Origin: Ecdyonurus torrentis
Lineage: Eukaryota > Arthropoda > Insecta > Ephemeroptera > Heptageniidae
DNA: 64,000 nucleotides
Reading direction: 5' to 3'
NCBI GenBank assembly: GCA_949318235.1
Contig: OX439137.1
Span: forward strand, 12,768,698-12,832,697
Shown here in pieces: positions 12,034 through 24,343 of this stretch. Under the pieces are notes generated by a model. That model did no database searches, was not told where the DNA came from, and saw nothing but the letters and a program-made list of their open reading frames with translations. The position numbers were made by a program, and so were the translations under genes. How positions within the stretch are numbered: the first letter of the stretch is position 1; every line of letters starts with the position of its first letter.

Positions 12034-15000
12034 AAAAGATTAAAATTTAGGGTTCTCCTGCCATTTTCTTATGTGAATTGGTCACCACTGGTAACAAGCA
12101 TTGCACGAGTATCATTAAAATTTTCAACCAGAGTTTGTTTTTATGCATATTAAATTACTGTACCTCCAATGCAGAACCTAAGCGCAAAATTTTTTTTTTT
12201 CTAAGTCAAAAGTAAAAATAAAATGAAAACATTAAAAAAAAAACCATGCAGTAGTTTCTAGTCACTGCGTTTTTTTTTTTTTTTTTTTTTTTACTTTTTC
12301 TTATGCGCTTTGATGTACTATTCAGAGTGTAAATGAATATAAAAATAAAAGTCATATTATCCCCCCTTTCTGCAGTCATGACTACAAGAGAGTACTTATA
12401 AAAATTTTATTGTGGGTATGAGCGTACGTGTCTATGGGGTGAAAATATATGTATGTATAAGCCAGACGGTGTGTGTCTAAGTTCAAAAAAACCTGCTAGT
12501 TCTCTAAAATGCACATGGCATGCATTACATCCGCTCAAACTCATTGAAAAATATATAAAAATGAAGTGAAACCTCTCTCACTTCCCTTCCGCGCATGAAG
12601 TTACTGAGGTTCAAATGAAAACAATTTAAAATGTATAAATTTTATGTAGTTTATAATAATAATAAAAAGAAAAAACGGACATACGAAAAAATCTGATTTA
12701 AATTTAGAACACTCGCTTCGCAATGTAAACATTAAACAATGATCTTTTTTTTTTTTTTTTTTTTCTTTTTTTTGCCACAGTAACGATTGCTTTATATTAT
12801 AAAGCTAAACAGAAAAATAATATTTATTAATTTTCAAAGTGGACAATTTTGACATTGAAAATACTGATTCTTGCAATACACATAAAAGAACTGTCTAAAA
12901 TACCAAGTAGATCGCTACCGATGATGAAAATTTGTTTTGAAATAGTTAACACAATTTTTAAGGATATGAGATTAAATTTGGGGTTCCTAAGCATATCTCA
13001 CACCGTCTGTGATTGGTTAGAGCTCTCCACCGATAAGCCTTATTAATATCACGAGTCGTTACAAATTATCTTATATTTTCATTCTTGAATTTATCAGTTT
13101 TTATATATTTAAATAATAATCATATAATAAACGGTATTTTTTTTTTATATCAATGTAGTTTCGTAACAACCATTAAAATTCACAATTACCTCAAGTATGT
13201 ATTAGTAAGGAAGGAAATGATATTATTGCAATTAAAAATAACAAACTACTGGTCATGCATGAAAAATTACTATTATTTAAACTGACCCTAACTTAGAGAA
13301 AAAAAAAGCGCCTTTCTTTTAATTCATTAAAAACATTTTAATTAAATAAATGCAGTTGTTTACAGTATAGTTACAATCTAAAATAATCTACAATTTTAAT
13401 GTGTATATGGTTCAAAATACTATAAAAAATAATAAAATAAACGACTTTATAACAATTGTTATGGTTTGATAATTATTAATTAATATTACTGTTAATTTTT
13501 TCTGGTCTAGATATAATAGTTTTTCAGCTTTTATTTTACATAAAAAATTTTATTTATTGTATATTTTATAATAGCTAGAAATATACCTATTATAAGGAAC
13601 CAATTGATATAATATTTACTTAGAATTATTTACTTAAAAGATAGTGGCTTCGCGGCTTATCAATAAAATTTAAAGTACCATGGTATTTAAATTTTACATA
13701 ATATTAAAGTGAAATTTCGTAAATAAAAAAAATAAAAGATGCAATTTGTCAAAAATTTTATCATTATGATATTTGTTTCTGTAAAAATCAAATTCAACAT
13801 TTAACTTTATTTTTATGTGCGGCTACAGTTTTTATTAAATTTAATTGATTATTTTATGCCTCCCTTCCCCCAAATTAATGCTTTAAGTTTAACGTTTAAC
13901 GTAATATATAAGAGGGGATAATATATATAACATGGATAATGTATGCATGTATGTATTTATATTTATACATATAGAATGCATACATGCAAATGTGTAGCAA
14001 ATATAAAAATTCACATGCAATCGTTACATACTTCCCAAGATGCTTCAGCTTTTCACATCAAGATAATTAAAGATTAAGAAATAAATTTAGTTAAAATTTA
14101 ATAAGAATTTTTAACTTTACTGGTACAGTAAGCATTATGCTGTATATGTACCTAAAATATTATTATGTTATGATGTTTGGGGGATGAAAAAAAAAATGGC
14201 TTTTTTTACTTTCAGAATTTTGGCAAAGAATGTCAAATTCGATATAAAGTGTTTACATTGATAATTATGCATTACTATTTTGTTAAACAGTAAATAATAC
14301 GTGAATTTATTAATAAAACACGATTAAAATTTGTCTGAGCAAATTATCAAACTCTAAACACAAAAATGCTTTTTTTGCAGCCTTGACCACAAATTTCAAG
14401 GTTACAAAAACGTCAACACCAAACACTCGAATTTTATAGTTCTTATAATATATTTAAATACTTTAATAATAAACTTAATATTTAATATATTAAAAATATA
14501 TATGAACAGGAAATAAAACTAATAATGAGTCATAGAAAACATTAAATAAACTATTTTCACGTGCAGATGAATCGTTAACACATGTCAAACTTTGTATTTA
14601 AAACTGTTTTATTATTTACCAAAAAGTAATAATTATATAATTAAATGATAGTTTTATTAGAAATGGTATACAGCATGCAATTTAATAGTTAATATTACCT
14701 TTTTTTCACAAATAATCCAATAAATTTGAAATAAGTTGATGGACAAAAATCTTCAACACACACACACCCTCTTGTAAAACTGACCCCGGCTGAAAGCGAT
14801 GTTGCCAAAGCTTAGCCAAAGCTACATATCTGCACAATGAAGATTACGAAATTACTTAATAATTTACAAATATTGCTATTTATTTTACCAAAATAAGCAA
14901 TATATTTATCTTATAATTTTAATTGTAACGATATTTACAAAATGTAAACACTTGATATTTTATGTAAAAATAGATTTAGCAATGCCGTATTGTGACGCTA

Positions 15001-15788
15001 AAAAATGATCAAAAATACATGCATTGACCTCTAGCGTACATTTTATAAACTATTTGCAAGATCTGCTGTGCTGTCTTCGGACCCGGTAAAGTTTTGTTTG
15101 TTTGTTAGTTAATTTTAGCAATTTAATGCTATTTTATACTTCATTAACACTGATTTATTTTGATGTTACACTTCACTTTCAATCATAGGATATATAGCTT
15201 ATAATAATGTAGCTGAAATTTGGTGAATGTTATCTTTTATGTATATGTAATATATTTATGTACATATACTATGCATATCATATATTATAGTTCATCCACT
15301 CATAGCAAGCGCAGCTTTTGCATCTGCAAGTGTAAAAGTTGAAAAATAATCGAGATAAGTCATCGGCTTATCTTATAGTTATGTATGTATGTACATATAG
15401 TATGTATGATATATGTATAGAGCCGTGTATAATCAAGCTGTTGTTTATGTATATTTATATTACAATCATAGATTGTATGTTTTACATATCCTGATTTTTT
15501 TTAATAAATTATTTTCTTGAAATTGGGCCTGTAATAACCCAAGAGACTATAAATCAGCACTTAGCAGGTAACCACGGTACCACGGTGACCAATATGAGTG
15601 TCCGATTGAGAAATTTTAGATTTATGACGCAGGAAAAGCAAAAACTATTTTAAGACTTCTTTTCTTGCTGTCGCATTTAGTGATAGCAAAGTCTAATCTC
15701 GAAAGTGCAATGTTAATATTTAATTGTTATGCATGGATTTAGATTTGCATCTTTAATTGTTTTTGCTGTTCGATAAAAAAATGGAAAG
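12034..15788. other. AT-rich non-coding stretch
   Basis: Mostly featureless. Slightly GC-richer unassigned patches lie at 12410-12610, 12980-13040 (ACCGTCTGTGATTGGTTAGA), 14755-14830 and 15060-15090; none has a matched acceptor and donor around an open frame. Confidence 0.5.
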
Positions 15789-16001
15789 TTATCGGTTTAA
15801 AAAAATGCTTAAAAATGACTATGGCTTAAAACATGTAAAAGTATGTCTATTGTCTAGTATTTCTCATTTAAATTTCTCCGAAATCGGTGGGGTAGTTTTC
15901 TCAAAAATCGCAAAATAGGTGTTTTCCCCCATAAGCGTAATGTTAAATTAGGGGACCCTTATATAGCTTTCCCCGCATCTCCCCGCGCGCTAAACCGATA
16001 A
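15789..16001. mobile_element. Family H MITE (copy 1)
   Basis: TIRs TTATCGGTTTA and TAAACCGATAA. Inside: ACATGTAAAAGTATGTCTAT, TTTCTCAAAAATCGCAAAAT and AGCTTTCCCCGCATC. It pairs with the copy at 19145. Confidence 0.65.
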
Positions 16002-16435
16002 CCTCCAATCGGCAGATGAAATCAACAATAACATCAACAAAAAAAAATAATAATAATATGTGTGCAATTATGTAATTAATACATATAATTATTCCTTATA
16101 ATCTCTCATAATTGAACTTTTAACGGTTTAAAATAATTTAGCAAAGAGAATTAACAAAAAAAAAAAAAAAAAAAAACTCCTATATGCTGCGAAATGAGAA
16201 ACAAAATGAAAAATAATTATATGATGGAAGATCATAGCAATTATAAGCTTGCGAGAAATTTGCAAAATACCTCGCCCCTAGATAACTTCATTTTGGAGCT
16301 TCTTTTATCATCAATCTTTTTTTTTTTTTTTTTCCGTCCTATGCAAGTATATATAACTGCGTGCGTATCATGAAAAGCAATATAACACAAAACAAATGAC
16401 GAAAAAGCAATGGTTTATTAATAGCATCCCGCAAA

Positions 16436-16731
16436 AATATAATGAGTGCATAAAAATGCGCGGAAATGCACTTCGACGCCAAACTGGAGCAATGAATATC
16501 ATTACTCAGCATAGGACAAACGTAGTTTTGGGCTAATTTCATTGCATGGAAAATTAGTTATTATTATTTTTGTCGCACTTGAAAACCTAATTCAACCTGT
16601 TAACAGCATCAATGCTCTAAAAAATATTGCTATGTATTTTTAAAGTGGCAAAGTGTGTAATTTTCGCCTACCGGCCCCTGTTAAGTGCTCATACGAGGCG
16701 TCAACTTTTGTATGAATGCAACCACCCGATA
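16436..16731 (+). mobile_element. Family F MITE (copy 2)
   Basis: Shares CTTCGACGCCAAACTGGAGC, CTCAGCATAGGACAAACG and CAACCTGTTAACAGCATCAA with copy 1. The CRE-like site is lost. Confidence 0.7.
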
Positions 16732-16764
16732 TGTTTTCATCGTGGATTGTCAAAGTATATAATT

Positions 16765-16770
<6 letters not shown>

Positions 16771-16857
<87 letters not shown>
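16771..16857. repeat. (TA)n microsatellite
   Basis: About 43 uninterrupted TA units just beyond family F copy 2. Confidence 0.92.
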
Positions 16858-16861
<4 letters not shown>

Positions 16862-17011
16862 GAAGTTAATGCGTACTACTAAAGGCAGAAGCGTGATCAG
16901 TGCTGATCACTACCTTGCAAAGATTAAAGGAGTATAATTATAAAAATGTGCGACACAATGACATAATATGTATTATGGAATCCACACACAAAGTGTATGG
17001 CGTGGCGTGGC

Positions 17012-17047
<36 letters not shown>

Positions 17048-17164
17048 TATGATGTTTTTGCAGCACCGGATATGATACTGACCAATCCAATAAGTTGCGA
17101 GATAAGATTATTTCGAAATATTTTTATAATATAACAGATTATAGAAATAATAAAAGTATTAATA

Positions 17165-17464
17165 GGGAGCGCCTCGAGTCGAGCGGTTTATAGCGCTGCG
17201 GTTCCGCAGGGTCCGAGGTCATATCCGTATTCCCGCCCGGGAGAAGGCCTAGGTCTGATATGGGGTATGGGGGTGGGCTTTTGACCTGTAAAAGTCCCTT
17301 GACCTAACTCACGAATGCGAGGCGGCCAAAGACATTGGTTTGGGGTGCCAAGAGCCATGAACCCACCTGCATTTTGTGGGCATATGCAGAAAGCTCTACA
17401 GAACTTGCGGAATAATAGTAATCCAACGCGCCCAGAAGAAAAATAAATTGATAAATAGTAATAA
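17165..17464 (+). repeat. tRNA-derived SINE-like element
   Basis: This is a GC-rich island of about 300 bp. It begins GGGAGCGCCTCGAGTCGAGC, with an A-box-like GAGTCGAGCGG, and about 40 bp later has a degraded B-box-like GGTCCGAGGTC. A tRNA-unrelated body follows, then an A-rich tail (AGAAGAAAAATAAATTG). This head-body-tail order is that of a tRNA-derived SINE transcribed by RNA polymerase III. I see no clean target-site duplication, so it is probably old, and only one copy is in the window. Open frames across it on both strands are shadows. Confidence 0.55.
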
Positions 17465-18201
17465 ACCAACACATATTTTCATACATTATATTCATAGAAT
17501 TACATTGCATTATTCCCACGTGATCCACTGTGATTCCACCGCGATTATTCCATTACAAATTCAAGCCTCTTTAATTAAACACATATGGTTATATGGTATT
17601 TAAAAAACAACAACAACATTAATTTGCTCCATTAATTAAAGCAATCTAGTAAAATAATTAGTAATAATGTTTGACATAAATGAACATATATAGTTGAGAA
17701 CAGAATCGTACGGTCATTTTATACTTAAAAACGAATTTCTATTGCCATATGGAAATAACTATATTTAAATGGAGTTTTGCGTCAACTACAATCTTCATCT
17801 AATTGCATTGTATATGGCCTTTAAGCCAATTGAAATTCATTTTTAAGTAAAATAACTGTTTTAGATTCAGAAAGGGTTTTATTTCAAAAAACATAATACA
17901 AGCACAATACATAGACAAAATAAGATGCACTTGGTACCATAACTGCATGGTAGTTGTAGCGCCTAAAAGTATGCAATTTGTTTAGCAGTAATGCTCAACA
18001 ATTTGCATAACGTTCAGGCTTCTGACACAAAAATTCTTTTTTTCTTTTTTAATTGATAATTGATTACATAGGGTATAATGATGAAAATAACCCTTTATTA
18101 GTATATTATTGTAAAAAATTGGCATTTTGAACAAAAATTGTATAGTTTTGTTTCAGTTCGTAGATTGTCCATTAGATGTCGATCGTTGTATCAGTTTGTT
18201 C

Positions 18202-18383
18202 CAAGATACTACATACAAGATAGCGACACCAACTGGTCCCATGTAAATTTTAGCGGCATTGTGATTAGTCAATATTGATCACGTGACCTTCAACTCGGGC
18301 GCTGATTGGCTTAGAGGCTCATTTTGAATTTCGCGGCGGCCCAATTTGGTCGAGCGTGTCCTTATCTTGTATGTAGTATCTTG
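18202..18383. mobile_element. hAT-like MITE with 7-bp target duplication
   Basis: 182 bp with 28-bp TIRs (CAAGATACTACATACAAGAT at left, its complement at right, two mismatches). TTTGTTC occurs immediately outside both ends (18195-18201 and 18384-18390). With one base of ambiguity, the duplication could be 8 bp, the hAT length. The interior is unusually GC-rich (ATTTCGCGGCGGCCCAA). No transposase. Confidence 0.75.
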
Positions 18384-18888
18384 TTTGTTCTTACTAAAGA
18401 CTGGTTCTATATTCCTATACTATCAACGTTGTCTGTTATTTTGTACAATTTTAAATGATATTTACTTTATTTGTCGCAATGAAGCTGTATTATTGAAATG
18501 CAAATTAGGAAAAAAAAAAAAAAAACTATACACCCATGAAAATTAGGATTTTAGAATTTACAGTGTAACTTCGAATTTTATATATCTGTTTTATTTATTT
18601 AATACTGTATTTTAATGAAATTAATGCACGATAAATAATTTGTTTGTAATTTCGTAACATTTTCCTTATAATAAATAATATATTTATTTCATATAACAAA
18701 TAGGCAATAATTGCAGTCAGGGCACGGAAAAAAAAGTAGATTATACACAATGATTTGCATATGACCTTCCAATAAATATATAGCGCTATGCTACTTAAAA
18801 TTACGTAAATTAAGCTATCTATATATTATATAGGGTTACCTACCTGTATGCACAGTACAAACTATAAAAATATTAAAACTGCACTTAC

Positions 18889-18960
18889 CTTTCGATGTCT
18901 TCTTTTCTTCAGGGCCCCTAGGTTAGCACCGTTAGGTTTCAGCAGGGTCATGCACTGTCT
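18889..18960 (-). CDS. Internal exon candidate on minus strand, 24 codons, function unknown
   Basis: Read on the minus strand, a TTCAG acceptor (18961-18965) precedes a 72-nt segment that ends at AAG|GTAAGT (GT at 18888-18887). Only one of three frames is open, and it is exactly 24 codons (phase 0 to 0): RQCMTLLKPNGANLGALKKR followed by RHRK. Base composition is near 50% G+C in a region around 25%, which favours a conserved exon. The acceptor has a weak pyrimidine tract. The next exon candidate downstream on this strand is 8377-8472, over 10 kb away. The product is not recognised. A non-coding RNA exon is the main alternative. Confidence 0.5.
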
Positions 18961-19144
18961 CTGAATCAATAATACACGTATATAAAATACAGCGTAAAGT
19001 ACGCGAATATTAACATAATATTATTTGTTAATTATATAAGCATATAATAATTGGTTTTCAATTAATAATAATTTTAATTTAAAAAAATAATAATAAACGG
19101 CTGCTATTAGAGAAATTAGGTTATTGCAACACTTTTAATGGAGT

Positions 19145-19331
19145 TTATCGGTTTAAAAACATATATAACTTTAAACACGTAAAAGTATGTCTTTCTCATT
19201 TAAATATATCGGGAATCATTGAAGTATTTTTCTCAAAAATTGCAAAAAATATAATAATAAATAATAATAAAAAAAAAAAACTCGTAGGGGAAAGGGAGAC
19301 CCTTAGCTTTCCCCACGCTCTTAACCGATAA
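19145..19331. mobile_element. Family H MITE (copy 2)
   Basis: TTATCGGTTTAAAAACATAT at left and CTCTTAACCGATAA at right; shares ACACGTAAAAGTATGTCTTT, TTTCTCAAAAATTGCAAAAA and AGCTTTCCCCACGC with copy 1. Confidence 0.62.
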
Positions 19332-19847
19332 GCTCAAATATTTAACAATAAATACAGTCGGTTATACAATAATTGTATAAATTTATACAAATAAATATAT
19401 AAATATATTTCATTATAATATAACTTTTTCGTGTATTTATATAATATCATGTTTAAAAAATTCATATTGATAATTTTTTTTATATAATGTTTTAATACTG
19501 TAATTTTATTAAAATTAATTAATTAAAAAAAACTTTTTATATCTATATACATAAAATAAATATTTTTTTAATTAATTAAATTAATCATAAAATGATAAAC
19601 GAACGTTATCCATATAAATTAAGATTAAATGTGTTAAATTACAAAATTAATTAATTCTAAAAGCTAATTCACACTATGACATAGACATTAAAAATTTTAT
19701 CAGTACACAAATATTTCATGAAGTATTTTTCAATAAAAAATAAAGTCATGTTAGAATAGTTTTATTTTATAGCAAGAACGTGCTGTAAAGAACTATACCG
19801 TCTTACGTTATTTAGTTATAGTTTCAGTACACGAAGTAAAAATACAT

Positions 19848-20185
19848 TTAAGGGAGTAGGGTACCAACCTTATATCTCAAAAACTAAAAGTGTTTTGGGT
19901 CTAAATTTAATGTCATTGTATAGCTAAGGGCCACACTTAGCCATGATAAAAATTTCAAGATGTTTGACCGTCCCGAAAAAAAGAAAAAAAATTATTGAAA
20001 TTCACATTGAGCCATATGGGCCTAAATTTCAAAAAATTATATAAAATTAATTTGCACGGTGACCCCCCAAAATTTTTATTTATTTGAAATTGTCTCAAGC
20101 TGAAGTATCATTGTGCAAAATTTCATATTTTTTTGACGAGTAAAGTTTGAGTGTAATGGCCGACGTCGGTCCCCTACTCCCTTAA
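19848..20185. mobile_element. TTAA MITE related to family B
   Basis: Perfect 14-15 bp TIRs (TTAAGGGAGTAGGG and CCCTACTCCCTTAA) with TTAA at both ends; 338 bp. Internal GGGCCTAAATTTCAAAAAAT and GACCCCCCAAAATTTTTAT resemble family B in reverse, so it is a cousin with better preserved ends. Confidence 0.75.
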
Positions 20186-20362
20186 ATAATACATATAGTT
20201 GAATGGCGAGTTATAAGTTATAGAAAACCACTCAATCATCAAAGTTGTAAGAAATTGGCAACTTTTTGTATACAGCTTCTGTGTTATGCGTAAAGAAAAA
20301 AAAAAATGTTTTTAACAATTTTACAATGTTTGTTACTAAAATAAAACAAAAAATAAATACAC

Positions 20363-20396
<34 letters not shown>

Positions 20397-20735
20397 AAGT
20401 TAGAAAACAAAAGTTTTGTATAAAACTCATTCGAAATGCAACAGGCGGTGTGGTGAAAATATAAAGAAAAAGAAGCAGAAAAAAAAAGTTCTGAGAAATT
20501 TTTCCGCTTCTTGATATATGTGAAAGATAAACTTTTAAAAAAAGAACAAAAGTTTTGTTTTTTATGAAGCAAAAATATTAACAACAGTAGCAGGAAAATA
20601 TAAGAAAAGATGTGGAAGATGAAGAACGTGGGATGTATTTGGATTAACATATAATGTTGATTGAAGATTGTCCAGCTGCTTGAATGTCTATATTTAAAAA
20701 AAAAAAAAAAAAAAAAGTAAACTGTTTTATAATAA

Positions 20736-20737
<2 letters not shown>

Positions 20738-20766
<29 letters not shown>

Positions 20767-20780
20767 ACTCTCTACTCTCT
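20738..20780. repeat. Interrupted (CT)n tract
   Basis: CT repeats with TTCT and ACTCT interruptions. Confidence 0.85.
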
Positions 20781-20966
20781 GTTTCCCCGAGGTAATATTC
20801 TACATTGCGCACAAGAGAGGGTATTACGGTTATACTTATTCATTATATACACGTAACCGCTAATCACTCTAATCAGTATCCAATCAGTACTCCAACTTTG
20901 CGTAAATCTAAGCAAATAATGAATTAAGCAGATTGTATATTTACCATGTTTTGCATAAAATGTTTA

Positions 20967-21067
<101 letters not shown>

Positions 21068-21574
21068 TTATATAGTTTACAAAAAGTCATCACATTAGTG
21101 AGTGCTGCTTGAGGGAATAAGTTAACGAAGCTATAACTAATTTAATATATCTGAGTAAATTTGCATATTATTATTAAGTTGATATACAATTATAATCGCA
21201 TGTTTGTTGTACTAAGAATTTGTATTTCCATGTTTAATTTATGTTTTACCATCTGTGAACGAGAATGTATTTGAGGAATTAAGAATTTTCTGTTTTGGGG
21301 AAAGAAGATCAAAATTTAACTTTTACTTTTTTTTTTTTTTTTTTTTTTTCTCTTCTTTTCTTTGCCATATTGTTTTATCCTACTACACCTTCTCCATAGT
21401 CCCGTCAAGACAGTAACAGGTATAATAATAATGGATACGGCACCACGGGACGACTACGGCCTAATACACGGCCTAATCGGGCATGCCCACTAGTTTAATA
21501 TTGCAAACGATGGGGCTTTACCCAAGTAACCGGAAGTTGGCCATTGGTAACGTTAAATGAATAGGGGTAACAAC

Positions 21575-21733
21575 ATCACTCTAAAAAATGGTGCATTACT
21601 TCAGTTTAAAATCCTATATTTTTAATAACTTGCTAAAATGCATTATTTTAGCTACTCATAATAACTTAAAAGTGATTATCTTATATAACTTAGGATTCGT
21701 AACGGAAGTAATGCACCATTTTTTTATAGTGAT
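21575..21733. mobile_element. Family E foldback (short copy)
   Basis: ATCACTCTAAAAAATGGTGC ATTACTTC at left pairs with GAAGTAATGCACCATTTTTT-ATAGTGAT at right. Inside is ACTTGCTAAAATGCATTATT, shared with 43640-43910. It is the same family with a central deletion. Confidence 0.65.
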
Positions 21734-22441
21734 GACATCATAATTATAATGGACTACTTGCAATGAATGGACTTTTTAAAATAATTTGAAATATTCGTAA
21801 TGCATTTCTTATGGAAAATCGTTTTTACTTACTTTTTGCAACAATTAAAAACATTTGCAAATGGTCCATTATTGCTATTATTATAATCTGTAGAACGCTA
21901 GTTTTACTCGAAGCAAATAAAAACAACCACCGATCAGCTACATACATATTTGTTTTATGAATGACAAAAGAATTTCTTTAAGTTCACAGTATTTATTATA
22001 TTTTACACCGTGACGTAAAAATCTATAATGGCGTCATTTTTTTATATCCTTGAAAGATTTCTTTTCTTTCGTATTATTTTTAATAATTTATAACAAACCA
22101 CATTGTAAAAATAAACTATTTTACCAGTAAAGAAATAAACAAAAAGTGTAAAATTTTATCACCTAAACTTATGTGTTAAAACGTAAACATTACATCTGTT
22201 TTATTTCACATGTAAAAATGTCACATTTGTAACATTTAATTTGAATTTTTTTTTAACGTTTTTACCAAAAGTTCTATATGCGTGAATATTTTATATATTG
22301 TCAAGAAATGAAAAAGAAATAAAATAAGTTCTTTTTACTAATTTTTATATAAAACAAGGCTATATACACTTAAAAAAGTGAACTCATGCGTTTATAATCT
22401 ATACTTGCATTGGTGTGCAAAAAATTATAACAAAATTGAGC

Positions 22442-22786
22442 TGAAAGCCATAGACCATACATAAAACGTAAGATTGTGCTTTTTAATGAATAAACACGAA
22501 ATGGGGATCTTCAAAACTGATGACAATTTTTACCAGAATGTTATTTAGCCAAACGAGAGAGCGTGAAAATACTGTAAAGTAAAGTATGCAATTTGCGTGA
22601 CTATTCATGTTTCTGACGTCAGAAACATGCAAAAATTAGTCAAAAATGTTGTGCGGGTTGCATAAATCGAAATTTTTTGATCACTGCTACGGAGCTACAG
22701 GTTTTGAAACAAAATAAAGTTATTTATATAAGTTCCATCAAATGTTTTGTGTTTGTTTTGTTTTGTCTTCTGGTCTATTCCTTTAA
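22442..22786 (+). mobile_element. Family A TTAA MITE (copy 2)
   Basis: Left end is decayed (CTGAAAGCCATAGACCATAC); right end GGTCTATTCCTTTAA is intact. The internal TGACGTCAGAAACATG and GTGCGGGTTGCATAAATC blocks are conserved. Confidence 0.78.
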
Positions 22787-22816
22787 TAGAGAATATGTTA
22801 TTAAGAATCGCTAGTA

Positions 22817-23017
22817 CACCGAAAAAAAATTATGGTAGCTCATTTTCAGCACAATTTATACAATACAACATAATATAATATGCTTTACTGTATAATAAAA
22901 ATTTAACACAGCAAAAATATCAATATTTTACAGCATAATATATTGTTATAGTTTAGAAAATTTTCTGCTATAATGACATAAATGCAGCATAATGTTACGT
23001 ATTTTATTTTTTCCGTG
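22817..23017. mobile_element. Family I MITE, TA-flanked (copy 1)
   Basis: Ends CACCGAAAAAAAATTATG and TTTATTTTTTCCGTG with TA on each side; about 200 bp. The interior is full of GCATAAT/ATTATGC-type repeats (TTTATGCTGCAT motif family). Confidence 0.6.
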
Positions 23018-23460
23018 TAATGTTTAGGCAACATTTCAAATGGTATCGTATTTGAAACAATGAGCCAATAGATAAGCTGATGTATTTATTGTATTTGAGT
23101 AGGAAAATGAAATGAATTGAAATTTTTGAAAAAACAAATCATTAAAAATATATTTAAATTTAATTTATAAAATCCACATATGCATGTATAAATAGTGTAA
23201 TGTAATAATCATCTGAAAATCATATTTTATGAGCTGCACCATATTGATATGGAAATTGTGAGGAAACTGATATTTCAATCTCTCTCTCTCTCTCTCTCTT
23301 TCCATTCTCCAACACACTTTTTTCTAAACAATTACTCTGATTAAGAATTGGTTTATATGTCAAATGGATCTAATAAAAAAAGAACATCCATTAAACGCTC
23401 CAATTTTTGATGACAAAAAATTATAGTAGAATATATCACACGCATCACTTGTCAAAAGAA

Positions 23461-23472
23461 AAGAGGGAGAGG

Positions 23473-23520
<48 letters not shown>
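23461..23520. repeat. (GA)n microsatellite
   Basis: GA repeats with a GGGA-rich beginning; a (CT)n tract lies 160 bp to the left (23279-23300). Confidence 0.9.
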
Positions 23521-23523
<3 letters not shown>

Positions 23524-24032
23524 ACTGAACATTGTAAAATAAAGCTTCCGTCATTTTTTAAATCGTACATATGAATTTTTATTATTTAAATTATTTATAG
23601 TTATTCTCTTTAATTACGTACATGCAATCCTGTGCTACGGATTTCCTATAAAAGCACTAATGATTTATTTAATCCATATACTTATTGTGACATTATAAAA
23701 GATTCAACGATTGAATTAAAAATTGTACATCACACGTAAATTTAATTAGTTTATTACCGTTGTTTTATTTTCCTTGTTCATAATTTTATAAGCGAAGCAT
23801 AATTTGTTTTTTTATTTTTCACTGCCCCGTATAGCAGATTTCACTGTATCATTTCTATCCTCAAATAAAAGATATATACCAATTAAATTTTTTCAAAATA
23901 TATTAATTAATGTTAGTATTTTAAATAAACAAAATACAATACTAAAATGCATTGAACATCGTATAACATCGTAAATATTCGGTATTGTAAACTATATTAT
24001 ATTCTCTACTCTCTAATACGCTGAAAACTTTT

Positions 24033-24110
24033 CTGGCGCCGGCGCATTCAATACTTTTACTCCTTCTCCACTATAAAAAGATCCTCTTTCTCTCTCTCTC
24101 TCTCTCTCTT
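24033..24110 (+). promoter_or_regulatory. Candidate core promoter of the 24.3-kb gene
   Basis: A GC-rich patch (GGCGCCGGCGC, about 24034-24045) in very AT-rich DNA is followed by TATAAAAAG at 24072-24080 and a (CT)n tract. A TATA box here would place transcription start near 24100-24110, giving a 5' UTR of about 240 bp before ATG 24344. A TCAGT initiator-like pentamer lies at 24187-24191, and another TATAAAA stretch near 24120. The TATA element is only a motif match in AT-rich DNA; position and the adjacent GC patch are the support. Confidence 0.3.
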
Positions 24111-24343
24111 ATACACATAGTATAAAAAAAGAAAGAGAAAAAAGAGAACACACATAGTAAAGTTCTGTTTTAAACCAACCACGTTTTCAGTACGAGTTTA
24201 TTATTCTAAGAGTAAACATCACTCTTAAATATATATATCTAACTCAAGTAAAAAAAAAAATCTCTCTTTCTCTCTCTTAAAAAACATTTCTTTTTTTTTT
24301 TTTAATTTTTATTTTTAATTTAAAAGTGTAAAATCCCTATATA
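24111..24343 (+). other. Probable 5' UTR of the 24.3-kb gene
   Basis: This lies between the promoter candidate and the start codon and carries short (CT)n, poly(A) and poly(T) tracts. It contains the in-frame TAA at 24329-24331 that limits the coding frame. No splice acceptor is needed to explain the start, but an additional upstream non-coding exon cannot be excluded. Confidence 0.35.

Noticed and set aside
16627..16937. Tyr-Ile repeat open frames over (TA)n tracts (also at 28792-29131 and 47099-47302)
   Set aside because: They are translations of dinucleotide microsatellites with no splice or start context.
17165..17240. Functional tRNA gene
   Set aside because: The B-box is degraded and no cloverleaf with paired acceptor stem closes at tRNA length; it fits a SINE head better.
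17188..17603. Three overlapping frames of 74-94 codons
   Set aside because: All lie on the SINE-like element and reflect its low A+T content.
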